From: Isosphaeraceae bacterium EP7
Lineage (GTDB): Bacteria; Planctomycetota; Planctomycetia; Isosphaerales; Isosphaeraceae
Assembly: GCA_038400315.1 (NCBI GenBank)
Contig: CP151667.1
Location: forward strand, 4,537,174 to 4,601,173
DNA: 64,000 bases
Direction: 5' to 3'
The position numbers were made by a program, and so were the translations under genes. The notes below the pieces were generated by a model, which was not told the DNA's origin, ran no database searches, and worked only from the letters and a program-made list of their open reading frames with translations. Shown one piece after another: positions 27,560-34,962 of this stretch. The number at the start of each line of letters is the position of its first letter. Position 1 is the first letter of the stretch.

Positions 27560-28951
27560 ATGCATCTCATCAGGCTCTCCGTCGCCGCCGGGATGATCGC
27601 CGCGGCGCAGGCCGCGTCGGCCGGCGAGGCCCCGCCCGAGCCCGCGGGCGTCAGCTTCCTCGGCGACGTGGCCCCCATCCTCCGCAAGCATTGCGTGGGC
27701 TGCCACAACCCGAGGCGTACGGAGGGCAGGTACGATCTGACCACGTTCGCGGGCCTGTCCGAGGGCGCCCGCGGAGGCGAGTCGGCCTTCGCCCCCGGCG
27801 ACCCCGCCGGCAGCCATCTGGTCGACTTGATCCGGCCCGACGGCCAGCCAAGGATGCCCTTCAAGCAGCCGCCGATCTCCGAAGCCAAGCGACAAGTCCT
27901 GGAACGCTGGATCGCCCAGGGCGCACGGTACGACGGCGAAAAGCCTTCCGAGGACTGGCTCGCGCTGCTCCGCAAGCGATCCCCGGCCGCGGTCCCCGAC
28001 TCCTACCCCGCGCCCGTGGCCATCGCCGCCCTGGCATTCCGCCCCGACGGCCGGGCCCTGCTCGCATCGGGATACCACGAAGTGAATACGTGGGACGTCG
28101 CCGATGGGCGGTTGGGCCCACGCCTTCGGGGCTTCGGCGAGCGGGTCCATGACATCGCCGTCAGCCCCGATGGCAAGCTCGTGGCCGTCGCCAGCGGCGA
28201 TCCCGGGCAGGGAGGTTCCGCCCGCATTCTCAGGTTCGTCGAGGGAACGATCGATGAAGGCCGCTCCCTCGTCGAGACCGCCGACGGCGTCTTCGCCATC
28301 GCCTTCAGCCCGGACAGCAGGCTCGTCGCCGCCGCGGGCGCCGATCGGACGGTCAGGATCTGGGAGGCCGAGACGAGCAAGCTTGTCAGGACCATCGAAG
28401 ACCACGCCGACTGGATCCTCGACCTCGCCTTCAGCCCGGACGGCAAGCGGATCGCCACCGCCAGCCGCGACAAGACGAGCAAGGTCTTCGACGTCGCCGG
28501 TGGCGAGACCGTCGCCACCTTCCCGGGCCATGCCGAGACCGTCTCGGCCGTTGCCTATAGCCCCGACGGCAAGTTCATCGCCACCGGCGGCGACGACAAT
28601 CAGGTACGCCTGTGGAACCCCGACAATGACGCCAAGCAGGCAGGCTCACTCACCGGATTCGGCGGCGGTGTCTTCCGTATCGCCTATACGGCCGACGGCC
28701 GGGACCTGGTCGCCACCTCGGCCGACGGCATCGTCCGGGTCTTCCGCGACGGCGCCCGACGCCTGGAGTTGAAGGGTCACACCGACTGGGTCTACGCCCT
28801 TGCAATCTCGCCGGACGGCGCCAGACTGGCCTCTGGAAGCTGGGACGGAACGGTCCTCGTCTGGGATCTGGCCGAGGGCAAACCACTGCTCAATTTCCAG
28901 GCGCGGCCCGGGCCCAAGACGGTCTCCGGCGTGACTGCCGCACAGCCTTGA
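27560..28951 (+). CDS. Secreted cytochrome c-like/WD40 fusion protein
   Basis: Product of 463 residues. ATG 27560 follows GAAGGAG; TTG 27497 is a weaker alternative. After a signal peptide (RLSVAAGMIAAAQAASAGEA) comes a planctomycete cytochrome c-like domain: VAPILRKHCVGCHNPRRTEG with the CXXCH site near residue 45, and RMPFKQPPIS as a possible distal Met. The rest is one seven-bladed WD40 propeller with seven clear units (for example DSRLVAAAGADRTVRIWE and DGARLASGSWDGTVLVWD). A single-haem domain followed by a propeller is a known planctomycete arrangement of unknown function. Gene spacing places it in the same operon as the preceding WD40 gene. Confidence 0.88.
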   Translation: MHLIRLSVAAGMIAAAQAASAGEAPPEPAGVSFLGDVAPILRKHCVGCHNPRRTEGRYDLTTFAGLSEGARGGESAFAPGDPAGSHLVDLIRPDGQPRMPFKQPPISEAKRQVLERWIAQGARYDGEKPSEDWLALLRKRSPAAVPDSYPAPVAIAALAFRPDGRALLASGYHEVNTWDVADGRLGPRLRGFGERVHDIAVSPDGKLVAVASGDPGQGGSARILRFVEGTIDEGRSLVETADGVFAIAFSPDSRLVAAAGADRTVRIWEAETSKLVRTIEDHADWILDLAFSPDGKRIATASRDKTSKVFDVAGGETVATFPGHAETVSAVAYSPDGKFIATGGDDNQVRLWNPDNDAKQAGSLTGFGGGVFRIAYTADGRDLVATSADGIVRVFRDGARRLELKGHTDWVYALAISPDGARLASGSWDGTVLVWDLAEGKPLLNFQARPGPKTVSGVTAAQP

Positions 28952-29010
28952 ATCAACCCACGCAAGTCCGACAGGACGCGACGACGTCGACCTAGGAATA
29001 GGACCCGCCC

Positions 29011-29841
29011 ATGACTCGAACCTCGTGCCCAGCCTGGGCCTTCTCGATCCTGATCCTCGCCTCGCTCCCCGCCGTCGCCGCGGACAAGCAGGCCGCAGAC
29101 GGGGTGACTGTCATCCCCGATGTGGCCTACGCCGCCGGTGGAGACCGCCAGAAGCTCGACCTCTATCTGCCCAAGGGGCGGACGGATTTCCCGGTGGTCT
29201 TATTCTTCCACGGCGGAGGATTCAAGGCGGGCGATCGCAAATCGGCCGCGAACATCGGCGAGACCTTCGCCCGACGCGGCGTCGGCGTCGCATCTGTTGG
29301 CTACCGCCTCTTCCCCGAGGTGAAGCATCCCGTCCCGGCCGCCGACGGGGCCGCGGCCTTCGCTTGGATCAAAAAGAATATCGGCACGTATCACGGACGT
29401 GCCGACCAGATCTTCGTCGCCGGCCACTCGGCGGGCGCCATCCTCGCGGCGCAGATCGCCACCGACGACCGCTACCTCCAGTCCGCCGGGGCCTCGACCG
29501 GGGACATTCGGGGGGCAATCCTCCTGAGCGGCACCTACAACCTTCCGGAGAATCGTACCGACGTCTTCGGCGACGCCGAGGAGCGCAAGGCGGCGTCGCC
29601 GTTCAGCCATGCCCGCTCCGGCCTTGCCCCGTTCTTCCTGGCCTACGCCGAGCGTGACAATCCCGGGATCGAGGACCAGACCAAGGCCTTTGCCGCCGTG
29701 CTCAAGGCTGCCGGCGACGAAACCGTCGTCGTGCTGGCGAAAGATCGAAGCCACGGCACGATCGCGTCTCACGTCGATGAGAACGACCCCACCGCGGACC
29801 AGGCCCTCGCCTTCGTCAAGTCTCGCCTGGACAATCGTTGA
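29011..29841 (+). CDS. Alpha/beta hydrolase, carboxylesterase-like, secreted
   Basis: Product of 276 residues with a signal peptide (CPAWAFSILILASLPAVAA-DK). The esterase/lipase (HSL-like) oxyanion-hole motif is FFHGGGFKAGD and the nucleophile elbow is GHSAGA. A late Asp (EDQTK or AERDNPG region) and the His in KDRSHGTIAS complete the triad. Family members hydrolyse carboxylic esters, for example of sugars or lipids. It is the sixth gene of the cluster that starts with the DUF1501 gene, and 59 bases separate it from the cytochrome-WD40 gene. Substrate unknown. Confidence 0.88.
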   Translation: MTRTSCPAWAFSILILASLPAVAADKQAADGVTVIPDVAYAAGGDRQKLDLYLPKGRTDFPVVLFFHGGGFKAGDRKSAANIGETFARRGVGVASVGYRLFPEVKHPVPAADGAAAFAWIKKNIGTYHGRADQIFVAGHSAGAILAAQIATDDRYLQSAGASTGDIRGAILLSGTYNLPENRTDVFGDAEERKAASPFSHARSGLAPFFLAYAERDNPGIEDQTKAFAAVLKAAGDETVVVLAKDRSHGTIASHVDENDPTADQALAFVKSRLDNR

Positions 29842-29893
29842 CGATCCTGATTTCGAGACCAGTGACCCTCAAGCACAGAAACGAGACCAGACC

Positions 29894-30256
29894 GTGAAAA
29901 TCGCATCCCCCGTCAAGTTCCTCGCCGCCACCGCCGCCGTCGCCCTGGGCCTCATCGCGGGCACTGCCCTGGCCGACGAGTTCTTCGGCACGATCATCAA
30001 GTCCGACGCCGAGGCCAAGACCGTCACGGTCGTGGACAAGGAGACCGGCAAGGAAATCGTCGTGAAGACGACCGACAAGACCGAGTACGTCACGAAGAAG
30101 GGGAGCTCCCCCATCGACTACGAGAAGGTCGCCAAGAACATCGAGAAGGCCATCTCCAAGGGCCGCAAGGGCATCTCCGTCAAGGTCGAGCACGAGAACG
30201 CCGTGGCCACCAAGATCCACAACGTCCCGCCCAAGGACGCGCCCGCCAAGAACTAA
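29894..30256 (+). CDS. Small secreted hypothetical protein
   Basis: Product of 120 residues from GTG 29894. The N-terminus (KFLAATAAVALGLIAGTALA-DE) is a clear signal peptide. The mature part has a strand-rich segment (FFGTIIKSDAEAKTVTVVDK, then EIVVKTTDKTEYVTKK) resembling small OB-like or DUF5666-type domains, then a Lys-rich helix (YEKVAKNIEKAISKGRKG) and a final strand. No catalytic residues stand out. It follows the esterase by 53 bases and ends before a strong hairpin, so it closes the transcript. Confidence 0.7.
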   Translation: MKIASPVKFLAATAAVALGLIAGTALADEFFGTIIKSDAEAKTVTVVDKETGKEIVVKTTDKTEYVTKKGSSPIDYEKVAKNIEKAISKGRKGISVKVEHENAVATKIHNVPPKDAPAKN

Positions 30257-30291
30257 GACTCGCGCCGACCCGTCCCGCCCATACAAAGATC

Positions 30292-30333
30292 GACCGCGAG
30301 CCCTGGACCAAGGTCGGACCAGGGCTCGCGGTC
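30292..30333 (+). terminator. Hairpin terminator after small secreted gene
   Basis: A perfect 15-bp stem (GACCGCGAGCCCTGG pairing with CCAGGGCTCGCGGTC) closes a 12-base loop. It lies 36 bases after the stop and lacks a T tract, so it may need Rho or act as an RNA-stability element. Confidence 0.55.
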
Positions 30334-30373
30334 AATCGCCCTCGAATAACGCCAAATCAGGCGAGAGTCGGCT

Positions 30374-30820
30374 ATGCGTCATCTGCTCGGTTCGATTCCC
30401 CTCGTCGCGATCTTCGGCCTGGCGTCGCTCGACTCGCCGACCCCCGGCCAGCCCGCGCCAGCCGGCACGCTTTCGTCCGCCGAACAGGCGAAGTTCGCGG
30501 ACCGATTCGAACGCGACGTCTGGCCCCTGCTTATCGAGCCCGCCGACGCGAGGAAGGCCTGCGGCGCCTGCCACCACGACGACGGATCGAATACCTCCAC
30601 CCTTGTCCTCGCCGAAGACCCCAAGGAGGCGTTTGATACTCTCCTCGACGAGGGATTCTTCGACCGCGAGAATCCCGATGCCCTCCTCGCTCGCATCGCC
30701 CGCAAGGCAACCTCTCCGAAGCGGATGCCCCCGGAGCCCGCTCCGTCCTGGTCGGAGCAAGAGATCGAGCAGCTCCGACGTTTCGTCAGTGCGCTGGAGG
30801 AGGCGCAGGCGTCTCGTTGA
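30374..30820 (+). CDS. Small secreted cytochrome c-like protein
   Basis: Product of 148 residues with a signal peptide (RHLLGSIPLVAIFGLASLD). The single haem-type motif is CGACHH in the segment ARKACGACHHDDGSNTSTL near residues 62-67, followed by a helical remainder with MPPEP near residue 122 that could give the distal ligand (Met). The size and single CXXCH fit a class I-like mini-cytochrome or planctomycete cytochrome domain alone. It follows the hairpin at 30292 and is in the same direction as the cluster, so it may be a separate transcript. Haem binding is inferred from the motif only. Confidence 0.75.
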   Translation: MRHLLGSIPLVAIFGLASLDSPTPGQPAPAGTLSSAEQAKFADRFERDVWPLLIEPADARKACGACHHDDGSNTSTLVLAEDPKEAFDTLLDEGFFDRENPDALLARIARKATSPKRMPPEPAPSWSEQEIEQLRRFVSALEEAQASR

Positions 30821-30878
30821 CCATCGTCGGCCGTCCCGAGCCGGGCGTTCAATTCACGCATCGACTGCGGCGCGAGAG

Positions 30879-30906
30879 TTGACAAGACTTAGCTGATCGC
30901 TAACAG
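30879..30906 (+). promoter_or_regulatory. Candidate promoter for Rrf2 gene
   Basis: A perfect TTGACA (30879-30884) precedes TAACAG (30901-30906) after 16 bases. The -10 box is weak and the start codon of the Rrf2 gene is about 125 bases further on. Confidence 0.35.
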
Positions 30907-31031
30907 TGATTGGAGGAAGACCGGCAAATCACTCACACCAAAGAATCTCGGCGGGCACGGGCTGTTTTGTCCTGAAAGCCACGAGACTGGCCCAGGCGTT
31001 TCCCCCTGCGGTTGGGCGACAATGGGACGAT

Positions 31032-31475
31032 ATGCAACCTTCCGCGAAGTGTGATTACGCCCTGCTTGCACTGTACGCCCTGGCCGAACACACGGACCCG
31101 TCCCCTCTCAAAGCAGGCGAGATCGCCCACCGCCACAACATCCCGATCAAATTCCTCGAGGCGATCCTCAACCAGCTCAAGGGCGGAGGGTATGTCATCA
31201 GCCGTCGAGGCGCCGAAGGTGGCTATCACCTGGCCCGACCGGCCGCCGACATCAGCCTCGGGAACATCATCCGGCTGATCGATGGCCCCGACGCCACCGG
31301 GCGGCCGAAGTCCTCGCTCTCCAGCAGAAGCTCACGTCTCGAGCCGTCGCCGTTCGCCGGTTTTTGGGGGCGTATCGGGGAGTCGATCGCCCGATTGACC
31401 GATCAAACGACCCTGGCCGACATCGTGAAAGAGCAGGCTCAGAGCGAGAGTTACAGCCTGGATTGGGTCATCTGA
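31032..31475 (+). CDS. Rrf2 family transcriptional regulator
   Basis: Product of 147 residues from ATG 31032. The Rrf2 winged helix is clear: KCDYALLALYALAEH, IAHRHNIPIKFLEAILNQLK (recognition region) and GGYVISRRGAEGGYHLARP. The usual cysteine cluster for an iron-sulfur cluster (as in IscR) is absent: one Cys lies at the N-terminus only. It therefore resembles the CymR type without a cluster. The C-terminal linker is Ser-rich. It is followed by a DinB gene at 132 bases; control of neighbours is not shown. Confidence 0.9.
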   Translation: MQPSAKCDYALLALYALAEHTDPSPLKAGEIAHRHNIPIKFLEAILNQLKGGGYVISRRGAEGGYHLARPAADISLGNIIRLIDGPDATGRPKSSLSSRSSRLEPSPFAGFWGRIGESIARLTDQTTLADIVKEQAQSESYSLDWVI

Positions 31476-31607
31476 AGTCCTCGACATTCCAGCAAAGGGA
31501 TGGCACGTCTGCATGTCCGAACCGGCATGCAACCCGCCCCGAACCTGCGTGATGGTGCGCGTGTCCGACCGGTTCTCAGAGCCCCTGATACCGGAGGACA
31601 CCCCACG

Positions 31608-32111
31608 ATGGACGCGTCGACTCCCCTGATCGACCCTCTCGGCCTCATCGAAGCCTATCTCGGCGGGACGCAGACGCTGCGACGTTCGCTGGATGGCCTG
31701 AGCCTCGAACAGATGCGGGCCCATCCCATCCCGGGGACCTGGAGTTGTCTTCAGGTGCTCGGGCACCTGGTCGACTCCGAGATTGCCTGGTGCCATCGGA
31801 TCCAGCGGGTCGCCTCCGAGCCCAGGCCGTTGCTCATCGGCTACGACGAGACCCATTTCGCCGCGACCCTGGGTTATCAGGATCTCGACCCGGCCAGGGA
31901 GCTCGACCTCATCGACCGCTTGCGCGCTCGGCTTGCCGGGATGCTCCGCGGCCTGCCTGCGGAGGCATGGACTCGGACGGGGGTGCACAGCGAGCGTGGC
32001 CTGATCACGCTCGCGGAGATGGTCCGGGTCGAGGCCGAGCACATTCACCACCACGTCCGATTTCTCGAGGCCAAGCGTGCCGCGATGGGCCTTGCACCGG
32101 CGACGACCTGA
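31608..32111 (+). CDS. DinB family protein
   Basis: Product of 167 residues; ATG 31608 has GGAGGAC upstream. The four-helix DinB/YfiT fold shows WSCLQVLGHLVDSEIAWCHR in helix 2 (His of the metal triad) and the HIHHHVRFLEAK motif in the last helix. Three His positions suggest a metal-binding, thiol-S-transferase-like active site as in YfiT/DinB proteins. Substrate unknown. It is convergent with a second DinB gene; only 11 bases separate their stops. Confidence 0.85.
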   Translation: MDASTPLIDPLGLIEAYLGGTQTLRRSLDGLSLEQMRAHPIPGTWSCLQVLGHLVDSEIAWCHRIQRVASEPRPLLIGYDETHFAATLGYQDLDPARELDLIDRLRARLAGMLRGLPAEAWTRTGVHSERGLITLAEMVRVEAEHIHHHVRFLEAKRAAMGLAPATT

Positions 32112-32122
32112 TCGATCCGTAC

Positions 32123-32623
32123 TTACCAGCGAGGGGCCGCCCCGAGTGCCCGACGCAGCAGGCCGATCTGGCCCGCGTGCAGCATCTCGTGGGCGGAGCA
32201 CCAGTCGTAGATCTCGGCCTTTGTCGAGCAGAAGGCGTGCGGGGTGTGGATCGGCTCGGCCAGGAGCGGATCATCGATCTGGTCGAGCAGTGACAGAGCG
32301 GCCTCATGAACGCGGGCCATCACGGCCCGGATCTCGGCGGGCGACGGCCGGCCCTCGTCGGCCTCTCGGGGTGTTGAGTCGCGGTGGAACCGAGCGATGA
32401 ACTCGGGCGAAATGAGGGCTGCGTCCTCGGGCCTGGGGCCTCGGACTCGTTCGAGGCAAAGGCGATATTCGGCCATCGCCAGGTGCCCGGCCTGCCAGGC
32501 AATATTTGTCGGACAGCCCCCCGGCATCCGTGACCAGTCGGCATCGTCGACGCTGTCGAGGAGGCCCAGGGTGTAGCGGCGCGCGAAGCTGATCCTGCGT
32601 ATGATCGAGTTGACCTGGGACAT
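32123..32623 (-). CDS. DinB family protein, second paralogue
   Basis: Product of 166 residues. The helix order matches DinB/YfiT: AWQAGHLAMAEYRLCLER carries the first His, and DWCSAHEMLHAGQIGLLRRAL carries two more, giving a likely three-His metal site. A longer loop between helices 2 and 3 (PEDAALISPEFIARFHRD) distinguishes it from its convergent neighbour, so it is not a recent duplicate. GGAG lies upstream of the ATG. Function unknown; in other bacteria such proteins detoxify thiols or act in damage response. Confidence 0.82.
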   Translation of the reverse strand: MSQVNSIIRRISFARRYTLGLLDSVDDADWSRMPGGCPTNIAWQAGHLAMAEYRLCLERVRGPRPEDAALISPEFIARFHRDSTPREADEGRPSPAEIRAVMARVHEAALSLLDQIDDPLLAEPIHTPHAFCSTKAEIYDWCSAHEMLHAGQIGLLRRALGAAPRW

Positions 32624-32728
32624 GATCGGGGCTCCGAGCTTGAGGAGTCGCCGGGCGAAGCGGCTCGTCTTTCCTCTTCAGAGATTCCCGCTGACAGGTC
32701 GGTTCGCGCCAGAGATCGGCAGGGCTCT

Positions 32729-33373
32729 TCAGACGCGGCTGGTCGCTCGCCGGCGTCGGGTGTGCCAGCCCATGCCGATGAGAGCGGCGGAGAATGTGGC
32801 GAGCGTTGAAGGTTCGGGGACGACGACGGCGTCGCCCGGGGTTTTCGGCTGCGCGGCCAGGGCGATGTCCATGGTCGGGTTGTTGCTGCCGAAGGAGATG
32901 GTCCGGATCCAGTCGGGGTGAGCAATCATGCGCTGGAAGATCGGCGGATAGAGCGCGAGCTGCGCTTCGTTGGCCGTCGTTGCGACCTTCGGGTTGATCA
33001 GCGACTCCATCGGGTTGTACGCCAGCCACCTGACGCGTCCGTCGAGATTGATGGACGGAAGTCCGTTGTTGAACTGGAACTGGAGGTGGAGGATCCCCGC
33101 CCAGGGGTTGTCATTGCGCTGGCCGACGGCGATTGAGCCCAGCTTGATTCCGTCGCCGGAGGCGTCGGCATTGGCCACGCCGATCAGGGTCCTCGGACCC
33201 CAGCTCGTCTCGAGCGTTCCGGAGGTGGAGACGAGGACGGCCTGGACCGCCGCGTCCTGCGTGGGCGATTCGAGGACCGCCGCGGCCGACGCCGAGGTGG
33301 CCTGGATTGAGCCCAGGACGAGGGTGGCGAGCAAGGGCCACGCGAGACGGATCCAGGGACGTCGATCGGTCAT
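32729..33373 (-). CDS. PEP-CTERM sorting domain protein
   Basis: Product of 214 residues. A signal peptide (WIRLAWPLLATLVLGSIQATSASA) opens it and the PEP-CTERM tail closes it: VVPEPSTLATFSAALIGMGW followed by HTRRRR, i.e. a PEP motif, hydrophobic segment and basic end. Such tails direct processing by exosortase and attachment to the cell surface or exopolysaccharide. No exosortase gene occurs in this window. The body is a beta-rich domain of unknown function with a possible strand core (LHLQFQFNNGLPSINLDG). It lies alone, oriented opposite to the Rrf2 gene. Confidence 0.85.
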   Translation of the reverse strand: MTDRRPWIRLAWPLLATLVLGSIQATSASAAAVLESPTQDAAVQAVLVSTSGTLETSWGPRTLIGVANADASGDGIKLGSIAVGQRNDNPWAGILHLQFQFNNGLPSINLDGRVRWLAYNPMESLINPKVATTANEAQLALYPPIFQRMIAHPDWIRTISFGSNNPTMDIALAAQPKTPGDAVVVPEPSTLATFSAALIGMGWHTRRRRATSRV

Positions 33374-33488
33374 GGTCGGCCCATCCTTGGGTCTTATAGG
33401 CGGGCGGGGTACGGGCCCCCGGTCCCTGTGCGGCCATACTTTACGTTTTCAGGGGACTCCTTCAAGATCAAAGCGATCGGGCCGGAAT

Positions 33489-34922
33489 TCAGGCCAAAAT
33501 CTCCCGGACGACCTCGCCGTGGACGTCGGTCAGGCGGAAGTCGCGCCCCGCGTGACGGAAGGTCAGGCGGGTATGGTCCAGCCCCAGCAGGTGCAGGATG
33601 GTGGCGTGCAGGTCGTGGACGTGCACCTTGTTCTGGACGGAGTAATAGCCGTAGTCATCGGTGGCCCCGTGCACCATGCCGGGCTTGATGCCGGCCCCGG
33701 CCATCCACATCGTGTAGCCGTGCGGGTTGTGGTCGCGACCGTCCCCCTGAGAGGTCGGGGTCCGGCCGAATTCGCCCCCCCAGAGCACGAGCGTGTCGTC
33801 GAGCAGCCCGCGTGACTTCAGGTCGGTGAGCAGTCCGGCGATGGGCCGGTCGACTTCCTTGGCATTGCGGGCGATGTCGGCCTTAAGATTGCCGTGCTGG
33901 TCCCACTTGTAGCTGTGAGACGCCTGGATGAATCGCACGCCGCGCTCGGCGAACCGCCGGGCCATCAGGCACATCCGGCCGAAGTCGGAGGTCACCGCGT
34001 CGTCCAGGCCGTAAAGCGCCCGGGTTGCGGGGCTCTCGCCGGCGATGTCCTGAAGCTCGGGCGCGGCGGCCTGCATCCGGTAGGCCAGCTCAAGTGCGTT
34101 GATCCGCCCTTCGAGCGCCTGGTCTTCGCCCGAGCGGCCGAGGTGGTCGCGGTTCAGGCCTTGCGCCAGGTCCAGTTCCATGCGCTGGAGGTCGCGGGGC
34201 GTGTCGTGGGCGCTCTTGATGAACGGGATCACGGCGCGGTCGGAGGGGATTCCGGTCGTGCCCAGGGGCGTCCCCTGGTAGGCGGCCGGCAAGAAGGCGC
34301 TCGACCAGTTGTTCACGCCGCCGTGGCTCAGGTTCGGGCAGATCGTCACATAGCCGGGGAGGTCCTGGTTCTCGGTCCCCAGGCCATACGTGATCCAGGA
34401 GCCCATGCTGGGCCGCACGAACGTGTCGCTGCCGGTGTGCAGCTCGAGCAGGGCGCCGCCGTGCCTGGAGTTCGACCCGTGCATCGAGTTGATGATGCAG
34501 AGGTCGTCGACCCGCCGCGCCACCTCCGGGAACAATTCACTGACCCAGGCGCCCGACTGGCCGTGCTGCTGGAACTTGAACGGCGAGCCCAGCAAGTTCC
34601 CGGTGTCCGAAGAGACAACCCTCGGCTTGGCGAAGGGGAGCGGCTTGCCGTGGTCACGGGTCAACAGCGGCTTGTGGTCGAACGTGTCCACCTGTGACGG
34701 GCCGCCGTGCATGAACAGGAAGATCACCCGCTTGGCCTTGGCCGGGAAGTGCGGCGACCTGACGGCGAGCGGCATCGTCGGGTCGGGGCGGCCGACCTCG
34801 ACCGCCCCGACCTTCGTCTGTTCCGCGATCAGGCCCGCCAGGGCGAGCCCTCCGAATCCCGCGGCGCTCGATCGCAGCAGGCTCCGGCGCGAGAACGAGG
34901 GGATGAGTCGGTCGCTTGACAT
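33489..34922 (-). CDS. DUF1501 domain protein, Tat substrate (second copy)
   Basis: Product of 477 residues from ATG 34922; further ATGs at 34946 and 34949 would lengthen the N-terminus. The twin arginines in FSRRSLLRSSAAGFGGLALAG mark a Tat signal. Family blocks include RVIFLFMHGGPSQVDTFDHK, a HGSNSRHGGALLELHTGSDT stretch and LVLWGGEFGRTPTSQGDGRD. The partner DUF1549/DUF1553 gene ends 40 bases upstream, so the order is partner first, the reverse of the 21037 locus. Sequence differs enough from the first copy to be an older paralogue. Confidence 0.92.
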   Translation of the reverse strand: MSSDRLIPSFSRRSLLRSSAAGFGGLALAGLIAEQTKVGAVEVGRPDPTMPLAVRSPHFPAKAKRVIFLFMHGGPSQVDTFDHKPLLTRDHGKPLPFAKPRVVSSDTGNLLGSPFKFQQHGQSGAWVSELFPEVARRVDDLCIINSMHGSNSRHGGALLELHTGSDTFVRPSMGSWITYGLGTENQDLPGYVTICPNLSHGGVNNWSSAFLPAAYQGTPLGTTGIPSDRAVIPFIKSAHDTPRDLQRMELDLAQGLNRDHLGRSGEDQALEGRINALELAYRMQAAAPELQDIAGESPATRALYGLDDAVTSDFGRMCLMARRFAERGVRFIQASHSYKWDQHGNLKADIARNAKEVDRPIAGLLTDLKSRGLLDDTLVLWGGEFGRTPTSQGDGRDHNPHGYTMWMAGAGIKPGMVHGATDDYGYYSVQNKVHVHDLHATILHLLGLDHTRLTFRHAGRDFRLTDVHGEVVREILA

Positions 34923-34962
34923 CGCGGAGGCTCCCGGTTCGGACATCAAAAGTCGATCCGAT

